From NCBI RefSeq assembly GCF_048773025.1, contig NC_133573.1, forward strand, positions 4,789,001-4,853,000: 64,000 nucleotides of DNA, read 5' to 3'. Shown here one piece after another: positions 49,251 to 61,200 of this stretch; position 1 is the first letter of the stretch, and every line of letters begins with the position of its first letter. Under the pieces are notes generated by a model. The model saw nothing but the letters and a program-made list of their open reading frames with translations. It was not told the origin of the DNA and did not search any database. The stretch comes from Camelus bactrianus. Lineage: Eukaryota; Chordata; Mammalia; Artiodactyla; Camelidae. Position numbers and translations under genes: made by a program.

Positions 49251-52200
49251 GAATGGAGTTTGCAACTGAAAAGAAACTTTGTGTTCCCAACAAGCTAGGT
49301 GACGGGCGGCTTTCACACACACTTACCTCTCAGAACTGAGCAAGTGGAGAGACGTTCGTTCATCTAGCACCAAGGGAACGGGTTGCAGGAGACACTTTTT
49401 CTCTGCTTTCTCAGTCTGTTTCCTAGTGCCGGTTTGAAGTTCCTGCAGTTTTCACTGTAAAACCGAGTTGGAGCTACTACCTCCCCTTATATATGTATGG
49501 AATGGAGTTTGAAACTGAAAAGAAACTTTGTGTTCCCAACAAGCTAGGTGAAGGATGGCTTTCACACACACTTATCTCTCAGAACTGAGCAATTGGAGAG
49601 ACGTTCGTTCATCTAGCACCAAGGGAACGGGTTGCAGGAGAAACTTTTTCTCTGCTTTCTCAGTCTGTTTCCTAGTGCCGGTTTGAAGTTCCTGCAGTTT
49701 TCACTGTCAAACCGAGTTGGAGCTACTACCTCCCCATATATATGTATGGAATTGAGTTTGCAACTGAAAAGAAACTTTGTGTTCCCAACAAGCTAGGTGA
49801 AGGACGGCTTTCACACACACTTATCTCTCAGAACTGAGCAAGTGGAGAGACGTTCGTTCATCTAGCACCAAGGGAACGGGTTGCAGGAGACACTTTTTCT
49901 CTGCTTTCTCAGTCTGTTTCCTAGTGCCGGTTTGAAGTTCCTGCAGTTTCCACTGTCAAACCGAGTTGGAGCTAGTACCTCCCCATATATATGTATGGAA
50001 TGGAGTTTGCAACTGAAAAGAAACTTTGTGTTCCCAACAAGCTAGGTGAAGGACGGCTTTCACACACACTTATCTCTCAGAACTGAGCAAGTGGAGAGAC
50101 GTTCGTTCATCTAGCACCAAGGGAACGGGTTGCAGGAGACACTTTTTCTCTGCTTTCTCAGTCTGTTTCCTAGTGCCGGTTTGAAGTTCCTGCAGTTTTC
50201 ACTGTCAAATCGAGTTGGAGCTACTACCTCCCCTTATATATGTATGGAATGGAGTTTGCAACTGAAAAGAAACTTTGTGTTCCCAACAAGCTAGGTGAAG
50301 GACGGCTTTCACGCACACTTATCTCTCAGAACTGAGCAAGTGGAGAGACGTTCGTTCATCTAGCACCAAGGGAACGGGATGCAGGAGACACTTTTTCTCT
50401 GCTTTCTCAGTCTGTTTCCTAGTGCCGGTTTGAAGTTCCTGCAGTTTTCACTGTAAAACCGAGTTGGCGCTACTACCAACCCATATATATGTATGGAATG
50501 GAGTTTGCAACTGAAAAGAAACTTTGTGTTCCCAACAAGCTAGGTGAAGGACGGCTTTCACACACACTTATCTCTCAGAACTGAGCAAGTGGAGAGACGT
50601 TCGTTCATCTAGCACCAAGGGAACGGGTTGCAGGAGACACTTTTTCTCTGCTTTCTCAGTCTGTTTCCTAGTGCCGGTTTGAAGTTCCTGCAGTTTTCAC
50701 TGTCAAACCGAGTTGGAGCTACTACCTCCCCATATATATGTATGGAATGGAGTTTGCAACTGAAAAGAAACTTTGTGTTCCCAACAAGCTAGGTGAAGGA
50801 CGGCTTTCACACACACTTATCTCTCAGAACTGAGCAAGTGGAGAGACGTTCGTTCATGTAGCACCAAGGGAACGGGTTGCAGGAGACACTATTTCTCTGC
50901 TTTCTCAGTCTGTTTCCTAGTGCCGGTTTGAAGTTCCTGCAGTTTTCACTGTCAAACAGTTTTGAAGCTAGTACCTCCCCATATATAAGTGTGGAATGGA
51001 GTTTGCAACTGAAAAGAAACTTTGTGTTCCCAACAAGCTAGGTGAAGGACGGCTTTCACACACACTTATCCCTCAGAACTGAGCAAGTGGAGAGACGTTC
51101 GTTCATGTAGCACCAAGGGAACGGGTTGCAGGAGACACTATTTCTCTGCTTTCTCAGTCTGTTTCCTAGTGCCGGTTGGAAGTTCCTGCAGTTTTCACTG
51201 TAAAACCGAGTTGGAGCTACTACCTCCCCATATATATGTATGGAATGGAGTTTGCAACTGAAAAGAAACTTTGTGTTCCCAACAAGCTAGGTGAAGGACG
51301 GCTTTCACACACACTTATCTCTCAGAACTGAGCAAGTGGAGAGACGTTCGTTCATCTAGCACCAAGGGAACGGGTTGCAGGAGACACTTTTTCTCTGCTT
51401 TCTCAGTCTGTTTCCTAGTGCCGGTTTGAAGTTCCTGCAGTTTTCACTGTCAAACCGAGTTGGAGCTACTCCCTCCCCATATATATGTATGGAATGGAGT
51501 TTGCAACTGAAAAGAAACTTTGTGTTCCCAACAAGGTAGGTGAAGGACGGCTTTCACACACACTTATCTCTCAGAACTGAGCAAGTGGAGAGACGTTCAT
51601 TCATCCAGCACCAAGGGAACGGGTTGCAGGGGTCACTTTTTCTCTGCTTTCTCAGTCTGTTTCCTAGTGCCGGTTTGAAGTTCCTGCAGTTTTCACTGTC
51701 AAACCGAGTTGGAGCTTGTACCTCCCCATATATATGTATGGAATGGAGTTTGCATCTGAAAAGAAACTTTGTGTTCCCAACAAGCTAGTTGAAGGACGGC
51801 TTTCACACACACTTATCTCTCAGAACTGAGCAAGTGGAGAGACGTTCGTTCATCTAGCACCAAGGGAACGGGTTGCAGGAGACACTTTTTCTCTGCTTTC
51901 TCAGTCTGTTTCCTAGTGCCGGTTTGAAGTTCCTGCAGTTTTCACTGTCAAACCGAGTTGGAGCTACTACCTCCCCATATATATGTATGGAATGGAGTTT
52001 GCAACTGAAAAGAAACTTTGTGTTCCCAACAAGCTAGGTGAAGGACGGCTTTCACACACACTTATCTCTCAGAACTGAGCAAGTGGAGAGACGTTCTTTC
52101 ATCTAGCACCAGGGGAACGGGTTGCAGGAGACACTTTTTCTCTGCTTTCTCAGTCTGTTTCCTAGTGCCGGTTTGAAGATCCTGCAGTTTTCACTGTCAA

Positions 52201-52430
52201 ACCGAGTTGGAGCTAGTACCTCCCCATATATATGTATGGAATGGAGTTTGCAACTGAAAAGAAACTTTGTGTTCCCAACAAGCTAGGTGAAGGACGGCTT
52301 TCACACACACTTATCTCTCAGAACTGAGCAAGTGGAGAGACGTTCGTTCATCTAGCACCAAGGGAACGGGTTGCAGGAGACACTTTTTCTCTGCTTTCTC
52401 AGTCTGTTTCCTAGTGCCGGTTTGAAGTTC
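49251..52430. repeat. Mixed satellite monomers with a distant relative of the 28-kb block
   Basis: About thirteen monomers. A stretch near 50,200-50,500 has acgcacac (50,311), gggatgcagg and an actaccaaccc variant like those at 28,404-28,575, about 88 monomers away. A gttcatgtagcacc variant occurs in two monomers near 50,852 and 51,101. The monomers around 51,470-51,780 (ctactccctcccc, gttcattcatccagc, gcatctgaaaag) recur near 63,170-63,480 at an offset of 11,697 bp. Confidence 0.83.
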
Positions 52431-54690
52431 CTGCAGTTTTCACTGTCAAACCGAGTTGGAGCTAGTACCTCCCCATATATATGTATGGAATGGAGTTTGC
52501 AACTGAAAAGAAACTTTGTGTTCCCAAAAAGCTAGGTGAAGGACGGCTTTCACACACACTTATCTCTCAGAACTGAGCAAGTGGAGAGACGTTCGTTCAT
52601 CTAGCACCAAGGGAACGGGTTGCAGGAGACACTTTTTCTCTGATTTCTCAGTCTGTTTCCTAGTGCCGGTTTGAAGATCCTGCAGTTTTCACTGTCAAAC
52701 CGAGTTGGAGCTAGTACCTCCCCATATATATGTATGGAATGGAGTTTGCAACTGAAAAGAAACTTTGTGTTCCCAACAAGCTAGGTGAAGGACGGCTTTC
52801 ACACACACTTATCTCTCAGAACTGAGCAAGTGGTGAGACGTTCGTTCATCTAGCACCAAGGGAACGGGTTGCAGGAGACCCTTTTCCCTGATTTCTCAGT
52901 CTGTTTCCTAGTGCCGGTTTGAAGTTCCTGCAGTTTTCACTGTAAAACCGAGTTGGAGCTACTACCTTCCCATATATATGTATGGAATGGAGTTTGCAAC
53001 TGAAAAGAAACTTTGTGTTCCCAAAAAGCTAGGTGAAGGACGGCTTTCACACACACTTATCTCTCAGAACTGAGCAAGTGGAGAGACGTTCGTTCATCTA
53101 GCACCAATGGAACGGGATGCAGGAGACACTTTTTCTCTGATTTCTCAGTCTGTTTCCTAGTGCCGGTTTGAAGATCCTGCAGTTTTCACTGTCAAACCGA
53201 GTTGGAGCTAGTACCTCCCCATATATATGTATGGAATGGAGTTTGCAACTGAAAAGAAACTTTGTGTTCCCAACAAGCTAGGTGAAGGACGGCTTTCACA
53301 CACACTTATCTCTCAGAACTGAGCAAGTGGTGAGACGTTCGTTCATCTAGCACCAAGGGAACGGGTTGCAGGTGAACCTTTTCCCTGATTTCTCAGTCTG
53401 TTTCCTAGTGCCGGTTTGAAGTTCCTGCAGTTTTCACTGTAAAACCGAGTTGGAGCTACTACGTTCCCATATATATGTATGGAATGGAGTTTGCAACTGA
53501 AAAGAAACTTTGTGTTCCCAACAAGCTAGGTGAAGGACAGCTTTCACACACACTTATCTCTCAAAACTGAGCAAGTGGAGAGACGTTCGTTCATCTAGCA
53601 CCAAGGGAACGGGTTGCAGGAGACACATTTTCTCTGCTTTCTCAGTCTGTTTCCTAGTGCCGGTTGGAAGTTCCTGCAGTTTTCACTGTCAAACCGAGTT
53701 GGAGCTACTACCACCCCATATATATGTATGGAATGGAGTTTGCAACTGAAAAGAAACTTTGTGTTCCCAACAAGCTAGGTGAAGGACGGCTTTCACACAC
53801 ACTTATCTCTCAGAACTTAGCAAGTGGATAGACGTTCGTTCATCTAGCACCAAGGGAACGGGTTGCAGGAGACAATTTTTCTCAGCTTTCTCAGTCTGTT
53901 TCCTAGTGCCGGTTTGAAGTTCCTGCAGTTTTCACTGTCAAACCGAGTTGGAGCTAGTACCTCCCCATATATATGTATGGAATGGAGTTTGCAACTGAAA
54001 AGAAACTTTGTGTTCCCAACAAGCTAGGTGAAGGACGGCTTTCACACACACATCTCTCAGAACTGAGCAAGTGGTGAGACGTTCGTTCATCTAGCACCAA
54101 GGGAACGGGTTGCAGGTGACCCTTTTCCCTGATTTCTCAGTCTGTTTCCTAGTGCCGGTTTGAAGTTCCTGCAGTTTTCACTGTAAAACCGAGTTGGAGC
54201 TACTACGTTCCCATATATATGTATGGAATGGAGTTTGCAACTGAAAAGAAACTTTGTGTTCCCAACAAGCTAGGTGAAGGACAGCTTTCACACACACTTA
54301 TCTCTCAAAACTGAGCAAGTGGAGAGACGTTCGTTCATCTAGCACCAAGGGAACGGGTTGCAGGAGACACATTTTCTCTGCTTTCTCAGTCTGTTTCCTA
54401 GTGCCGGTTGGAAGTTCCTGCAGTTTTCACTGTCAAACCGAGTTGGAGCTACTACCACCCCATATATATGTATGGAATGGAGTTTGCAACTGAAAAGAAA
54501 CTTTGTGTTCCCAACAAGCTAGGTGAAGGACGGCTTTCACACACACTTATCTCTCAGAACTTAGCAAGTGGATAGACGTTCGTTCATCTAGCACCAAGGG
54601 AACGGGTTGCAGGAGACACTTTTTCTCAGCTTTCTCAGTCTGTTTCCTAGTGCCGGTTTGAAGTTCCTGCAGTTTTCACTGTCAAACCGA
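52431..54690. repeat. Local 498-bp and 744-bp duplications
   Basis: gtggtgagacg with a following ccttttccctg lies near 52,830, 53,328 and 54,073. From about 53,320 to 54,690 the block is duplicated at 744 bp: ccttttccctg at 53,377 and 54,121, acagctttc at 53,537 and 54,281. The shortfall from 747 reflects a few lost bases near 54,050 (cacacacatctctc). Shared markers are ctcaaaactg, gacacattttc, gtgccggttgg, cttagcaagtggatagacg and ctcagctttctc. A related set recurs at about 58,550-59,120. Confidence 0.86.
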
Positions 54691-57600
54691 TTTGGAGCTA
54701 CTAACTCCCCATATATATGTATGGAATGGAGTTTGCAACTGAAAAGAAACTTTGTGTTCCCAACAAGCTAGGTGAAGGACGGCTTTCACACACACTTATC
54801 TCTCAGAACTGAGCAAGTGGAGAGACGTTCTTTCATCCAGCACCAAGGGAACGGGTTGCAGGAGTCACTTTTTCTCTGCTTTCTCACTCTGTTTCCTAGT
54901 GCCGGTTTGAAGTTCCTGCAGTTTTCACTGTCAAACCGAGTTGGAGCTAGTACCTCCCCATATATATGTATGGAATGGAGTTTGCAACTGAAAAGAAACT
55001 TTGTGTTCCCAACAAGCTAGGTGAAGGGCGGCTTTCACACACACTTATCTCTCAGAACTGAGCAAGTGGAGAGACGTTCGTTCATCTAGCACCAAGGGAA
55101 CGGTTTGCAGGAGACACTTTTTCTCTGATTTCTCAGTCTGTTTCCTAGTGCCGGTTTGAAGATCCTGCAGTTTTCACTGTCACACCGATTTGGAGCTAGT
55201 ACCTCCCCATAGATATGTATGGAATGGAGTTTGCAACTGAAAAGAAACTTTGTGTTCCCAACAAGATAGGTGAAGGACGGCTTTCACACACACTTATCTC
55301 CCAGAACTGAGCAAGTGGAGAGACGTTCGTTCATCTAGCACCAAGGGAACGGGTTGCAGGAGACACTTTTTCTCTGCTTTCTCAGTCTGTTTCCTAGTGC
55401 CGGTTTGAAGTTCCTGCAGTTTTCACTGTCAAACCGAGTTGGAGCTTGTACCTCCCCATATATATGTATGGAATGGAGTTTGCAACTGAAAAGAAACTTT
55501 GTGTTCCCAACAAGATAGGTGAAGGACGGCTTTCACACACACTTAACTCTCAGAACTGAGCAAGTGGAGAGACGTTCGTTCATCTAGCACCAAGGGAACG
55601 GGTTGCAGGAGTCACTTTTTCTCTGCTTTCTCAGTCTGTTTCCTAGTGCCGGTTTGAAGTTCCTGCAGTTTTCACTGTCAAACCGAGTTGGAGCTAGTAC
55701 CTCCCCATATATATGTATGGAATGGAGTTTGCAACTGAAAAGAAACTTTGTGTTCCCAACAAGCTAGGTGAAGGACGGCTTTCACACACACTTATCTCTC
55801 AGAACTGAGCAAGTGGAGAGACGTTCGTTCATCTAGCACCAAGGGAACGGGTTGCAGGAGTCACATTTTCTCTGCTTTCTCAGTCTGTTTCCTAGTGCCG
55901 GTTTGAAGTTCCTGCAGTTTTCACTGTCAAACCGAGTTGGAGCTAGTACCTCCCCATATATATGTATGGAATGGAGTTTGCAACTGAAAAGAAACTTTGT
56001 GTTCCCAACAAGCTAGGTGAAGGACGGCTTTCACACACACTTATCTCTCAGAACTGAGCAAGTGGAGAGACGTTCGTTCATCTAGCACCAAGGGAACGGG
56101 TTGCAGGAGACACTTTTTCTCTGCGTTCTCAGTCTGTTTCCTAGTGCCGGTTTGAAGTTCCTGCAGTTTTCACTGTCAAACCGAGTTGGAGCTACTACCT
56201 CCCCATATATATGTATGGAATGGAGTTTGCAACTGAAAAGAAACTTTGTGTTCCCAACAAGCTAGGTGAAGGACGGCTTTCACACACACTTATCTCTCAG
56301 AACTGAGCAAGTGGAGAGACGTTCGTTCATCTAGCACCAAGGGAACGGGTTGCAGGAGACACTTTTTCTCTGATTTCTCAGTCTGTTTCCTAGTGCCGGT
56401 TTGAAGTTCCTGCAGTTTTCACTGTCAAACCGAGTTGGAGCTAGTACCTCCCCATATATATGTATGGAATTGAGTTTGCAACTGAAAAGAAACTTTGTGT
56501 TCCCAACAAGCTAGGTGAAGGACGGCTTTCACACACACTTATCTCTCAGAACTGAGCAAGTGGAGAGACGTTCGTTCATGTAGCACCAAGGGAACGGGTT
56601 GCAGGAGACACTTCTTCTCTGCTTTCTCAGTCTGTTTCCTAGAGCCGGTTTGAAGTTCCTGCAGTTTTCACTGTCAAACCGAGTTGGAGCTTGTACCTCC
56701 CCATATATATGTATGGAATGGAGTTTGCAACTGAAAAGAAACTTTGTGTTCCCAACAAGCTAGGTGAAGGACGGCTTTCACACACACTTATCTCTCAGAA
56801 CTGAGCAAGTGGAGAGACGTTCGTTCATCTAGCACCAAGGGAACGGGTTGCAGGAGACACTTTTTCTCTGATTTCTCAGTCTGTTTCCTAGTGCCGGTTT
56901 GAAGTTCCTGCAGTTTTCACTGTCAAACCGAGTTGGAGCTACTACCTCCCCATATATATGTATGGAATGGAGTTTGCAACTGAAAAGAAACTTTGTGTTC
57001 CCAACAAGCTAGGTGAAGGACGGCTTTCACACACACTTATCTCTCAGAACTGAGCAAGTGGAGAGACGTTCGTTCATCTAGCACCAATGGAACGGGTTGC
57101 AGGAGACACTTTTTCTCTGCATTCTCAGTCTGTTTCCTAGTGCCGGTTTGAAGTTCCTGCAGTTTTCACTGTCAAACCGAGTTGGAGCTAGTACCTCCCC
57201 ATATATATGTATGGAATGGAGTTTGCAACTGAAAAGAAACTTTGTGTTCCCAACTAGCTAGGTGAAGGACGGCTTTCACACACACTTATCTCTCAGAACT
57301 GAGCAATTGGAGAGACGTTCGTTCATCTAGCACCAAGGGAACGGGTTGCAGGAGACACTTTTTCTCTGCTTTCTCAGTCTGTTTCCTAGTGCCGTTTTGA
57401 AGATCCTGCAGTTTTCACTGTCAAACCGAGTTGGAGCTAGTACCTCCCCATATATATGTATGGAATGGAGTTTGCAACTGAAAAGAAACTTTGTGTTCCC
57501 AACAAGCTAGGTGAAGGACGGCTTTCACACACACTTATCTCTCAGAACTGAGCAAGTGGAGAGACGTTCGTTCATGTAGCACCAAGGGAACGGGTTGCAG

Positions 57601-60600
57601 GAGACACTTCTTCTCTGCTTTCTCAGTCTGTTTCCTAGTGCCGGTTTGAAGTTCCTGCAGTTTTCACTGTCAAACCGAGTTGGAGCTACTACCTCCCCAT
57701 ATATATGTATGGAATGGAGTTTGCAACTGAAAAGAAACTTTGTGTTCCCAACAAGCTAGGTGAAGGACGGCTTTCACACACACTTATCTCTCAGAACTGA
57801 GCAAGTGGAGAGACTTTCATTCATCTAGCACCAAGGGAACGGGTTGCAGGAGTCACTTTTTCTCTGCTTTCTCAGTCTGTTTCCTAGTGCCGGTTTGAAG
57901 TTCCTGCAGTTTTCACTGTCAAACCGAGTTGGAGCTTGTACCTCCCCATATATATGTATGGAATGGAGTTTGCAACTGAAGAGAAACTTTGTGTTCCCAA
58001 CAAGCTAGGTGAAGGACGGCTTTCACACACACTTATCTCTCAGAACTGAGCAAGTGGAGAGACGTTCGTTCATCAAGCACCAAGGGAACGGGTTGCAGGA
58101 GACACTTTTTCTCTGCTTTCTCAGTCTGTTTCCTAGTGCCGGTTTGAAGTTCCAGCTGTTTTCACTGTCAAACCGAGTTGGAGATAGTACCTCCCCATAT
58201 ATATGTATGGAATGGAGTTTGCAACTGAAAAGAAACTTTGTGTTCCCAAAAAGCTAGGTGAAGGACGGCTTTCACACACACTTATCTCTCAGAACTGAGC
58301 AAGTGGAGAGACGTTCGTTCATCTAGCACCAAGGGAACGGATTGCAGGAGAGACTTTTTCTCTGATTTCTCAGTCTGTTTCCTAGTGCCGGTTTGAAGTT
58401 TCTGCAGTTTTCACTGTCAAACCGAGTTGGAGCTAGTACCACCCCATATATATGTATGAAATGGAGTTTGCAACTGAAAAGAAACTTTGTGTTCCCAACA
58501 AGCTTTGTGAAGGACGGCTTTCACACACACTTATCTCTCAGAACTGAGCAAGTGGTGAGACGTTCGTTCATCTAGCACCAAGGGAACGGGTTGCAGGAGA
58601 CACTTTTTCTCTGATTTCTCAGTCTGTTTCCTAGTGCCGGTTTGAAGTTCCTGCAGTTTTCACTGTAAAACCGAGTTGGAGCTACTACCTTCCCATATAT
58701 ATGTATGGAATGGAGTTTGCAACTGAAAAGAAACTTTGTGTTCCCAACAAGCTAGTTGAAGGACAGTTTTCACACACACTTATCTCTCAAAACTGAGCAA
58801 GTGGAGAGACGTTCGTTCATCTAGCACCAAGGGAACGGGTTGCAGGAGACACTTTTTCTCTGCTTTCTCAGTCTGTTTCCTAGTGCCGGTTTGAAGTTCC
58901 TGCAGTTTTCACTGTCAAACCGAGTTGGAGCTACTACCTCCCCATATATATGTATGGAATGGAGTTTGCAACTGAAAAGAAACTTTGTGTTCCCAACAAG
59001 CTAGGTGAAGGACGGCTTTCACACACACTTATCTCTCAGAACTTAGCAAGTGGATAGACGTTCGTTCATCTAGCACCAAGGGAACGGGTTGCAGGAGACA
59101 CTTTTTCTCAGCTTTCTCAGTCTGTTTCCTAGTGCCGGTTTGAAGTTCCTGCAGTTTTCACTGTCAAACCGAGTTGGAGCTAGTACCTCCCCATATATAT
59201 GTATGGAATGGAGTTTGCAACTGAAAAGAAACTTTGTGTTCCCAACAAGCTAGGTGAAGGACGGCTTTCACACACACTTATCTCTCAGAACTGAGCAAGT
59301 GGAGAGACGTTCGTTCATCTAGCACCAAGGGAACGGTTTGCAGGAGACACTTTTTCTCTGCTTTCTCAGTCTGTTTCCTAGTGCCGGTTTGAAGATCCTG
59401 CAGTTTTCACTGTCACACCGATTTGGAGCTAGTACCTCCCCATATATATGTATGGAATGGAGTTTGCAACTGAAAAGAAACTTTGTGTTCCCAACAAGCT
59501 AGGTGAAGGACGGCTTTCACACACACTTATCTCTCAGAACTGAGCAAGTGGAGAGACGTTCGTTCATCTAGCACCAAGGGAACGGTTTGCAGGAGACACT
59601 TTTTCTCTGATTTCTCAGTCTATTTCCTAGTGCCGGTTTGAAGTTCCTGCAGTTTTCACTGTCAAACCGAGTTGGAGCTACTACCTCCCCATATATATGT
59701 ATGGAATGGAGTTTGCAACTGAAAAGAAACTTTGTGTTCCCAACAAGCTAGGTGAAGGACGGCTTTCACACACACTTATCTCTCAGAACTGAGCAAGTGG
59801 AGAGACGTTCGTTCATCTAGCACCAGGGGAACGGGTTGCAGGAGACACTTTTTCTCTGCTTTCTCAGTCTGTTTCCTAGTGCCGGTTTGAAGTTCCTGCA
59901 GTTTTCACTGTCAAACCGAGTTGGAGCTAGTACCTCCCCATATATATGTATGGAATGGAGTTTGCAACTGAAAAGAAACTTTGTGTTAACAACAAGATAG
60001 GTGAAGGACGGCTTTCACACACACTTATCTCTCAGAACTGAGCAAGTGGAGGGACGTTCGTTCATCTAGCACCAAGGGAACGGGTTGCAGGAGACACTTT
60101 TTCTCTGCTTTCTCAGTCTGTTTCCTAGTGCCGGTTTGAAGTTCCTGCAGTTTTCACTGTCAAACCGAGTTGGAGCTAGTACCTCCCCATATATATGTAT
60201 GGAATGGAGTTTGCAACTGAAAAGAAACTTTGTGTTCCCAAAAAGCTAGGTGAAGGACGGCTTTCACACACACTTATCTCTCAGAACTGAGCAAGTGGAG
60301 AGACGTTCGTTCATCTAGCACCAAGGGAACGGGTTGCAGGAGACACTTTTTCTCTGCTTTCTCAGTCTGTTTCCTAGTGCCGGTTTGAAGTTCCTGCAGT
60401 TTTCACTGTCAAACCGAGTTGGAGGTAGTACCTCCCCATATATATGTATGGAATGGAGTTTGCAACTGAAAAGAAACTTTGTGTTCCCAAAAAGCTAGGT
60501 GAAGGACGGCTTTCACACACACTTATCTCTCAGAACTGAGCAAGTGGAGAGACGTTCGTTCATCTAGCACCAAGGGAACGGGTTGCAGGAGACACTTTTT

Positions 60601-61200
60601 CTCTGATTTCTCAGTCTGTTTCCTAGTGCCGGTTTGAAGATCCTGCAGTTTTCACTGTCAAACCGAGTTGGAGCTAGTACCTCCCCATATATATGTATGG
60701 AATGGAGTTTGCAACTGAAAAGAAACTTTGTGTTCCCAACAAGCTAGGTGAAGGACGGCTTTCACACACACTTATCTCTCAGAACTGAGCAAGTGGTGAG
60801 ACGTTCGTTCATCTAGCACCAAGGGAACGGGTTGCAGGAGACCCTTTTCCCTGATTTCTCAGTCTGTTTCCTAGTGCCGGTTTGAAGTTCCTGCAGTTTT
60901 CACTGTAAAACCGAGTTGGAGCTACTACCTTCCCATATATATGTATGGAATGGAGTTTGCAACTGAAAAGAAACTTTGTGTTCCCAAAAAGCTTGGTGAA
61001 GGACGGCTTTCACACACACTTATCTCTCAGAACTGAGCAAGTGGAGAGACGTTCGTTCATCTAGCACCAAGGGAACGGGATGCAGGAGACACTTTTTCTC
61101 TGATTTCTCAGTCTGTTTCCTAGTGCCGGTTTGAAGATCCTGCAGTTTTCACTGTCAAACCGAGTTGGAGCTAGTACCTCCCCATATATATGTATGGAAT
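54691..61200. repeat. Mixed monomers with copies of the 52-kb and 61-kb lineages
   Basis: About 26 monomers. The 52,430-53,230 block recurs at about 60,400-61,200: acccttttcc at 52,878 and 60,841, an offset of 7,963 bp (32 monomers less 5). Isolated monomers near 55,090-55,310 and 59,330-59,420 carry the tcacaccgatttgg type that dominates after 61,300. Other monomers are near the array consensus. Only satellite sequence is present. Confidence 0.84.
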
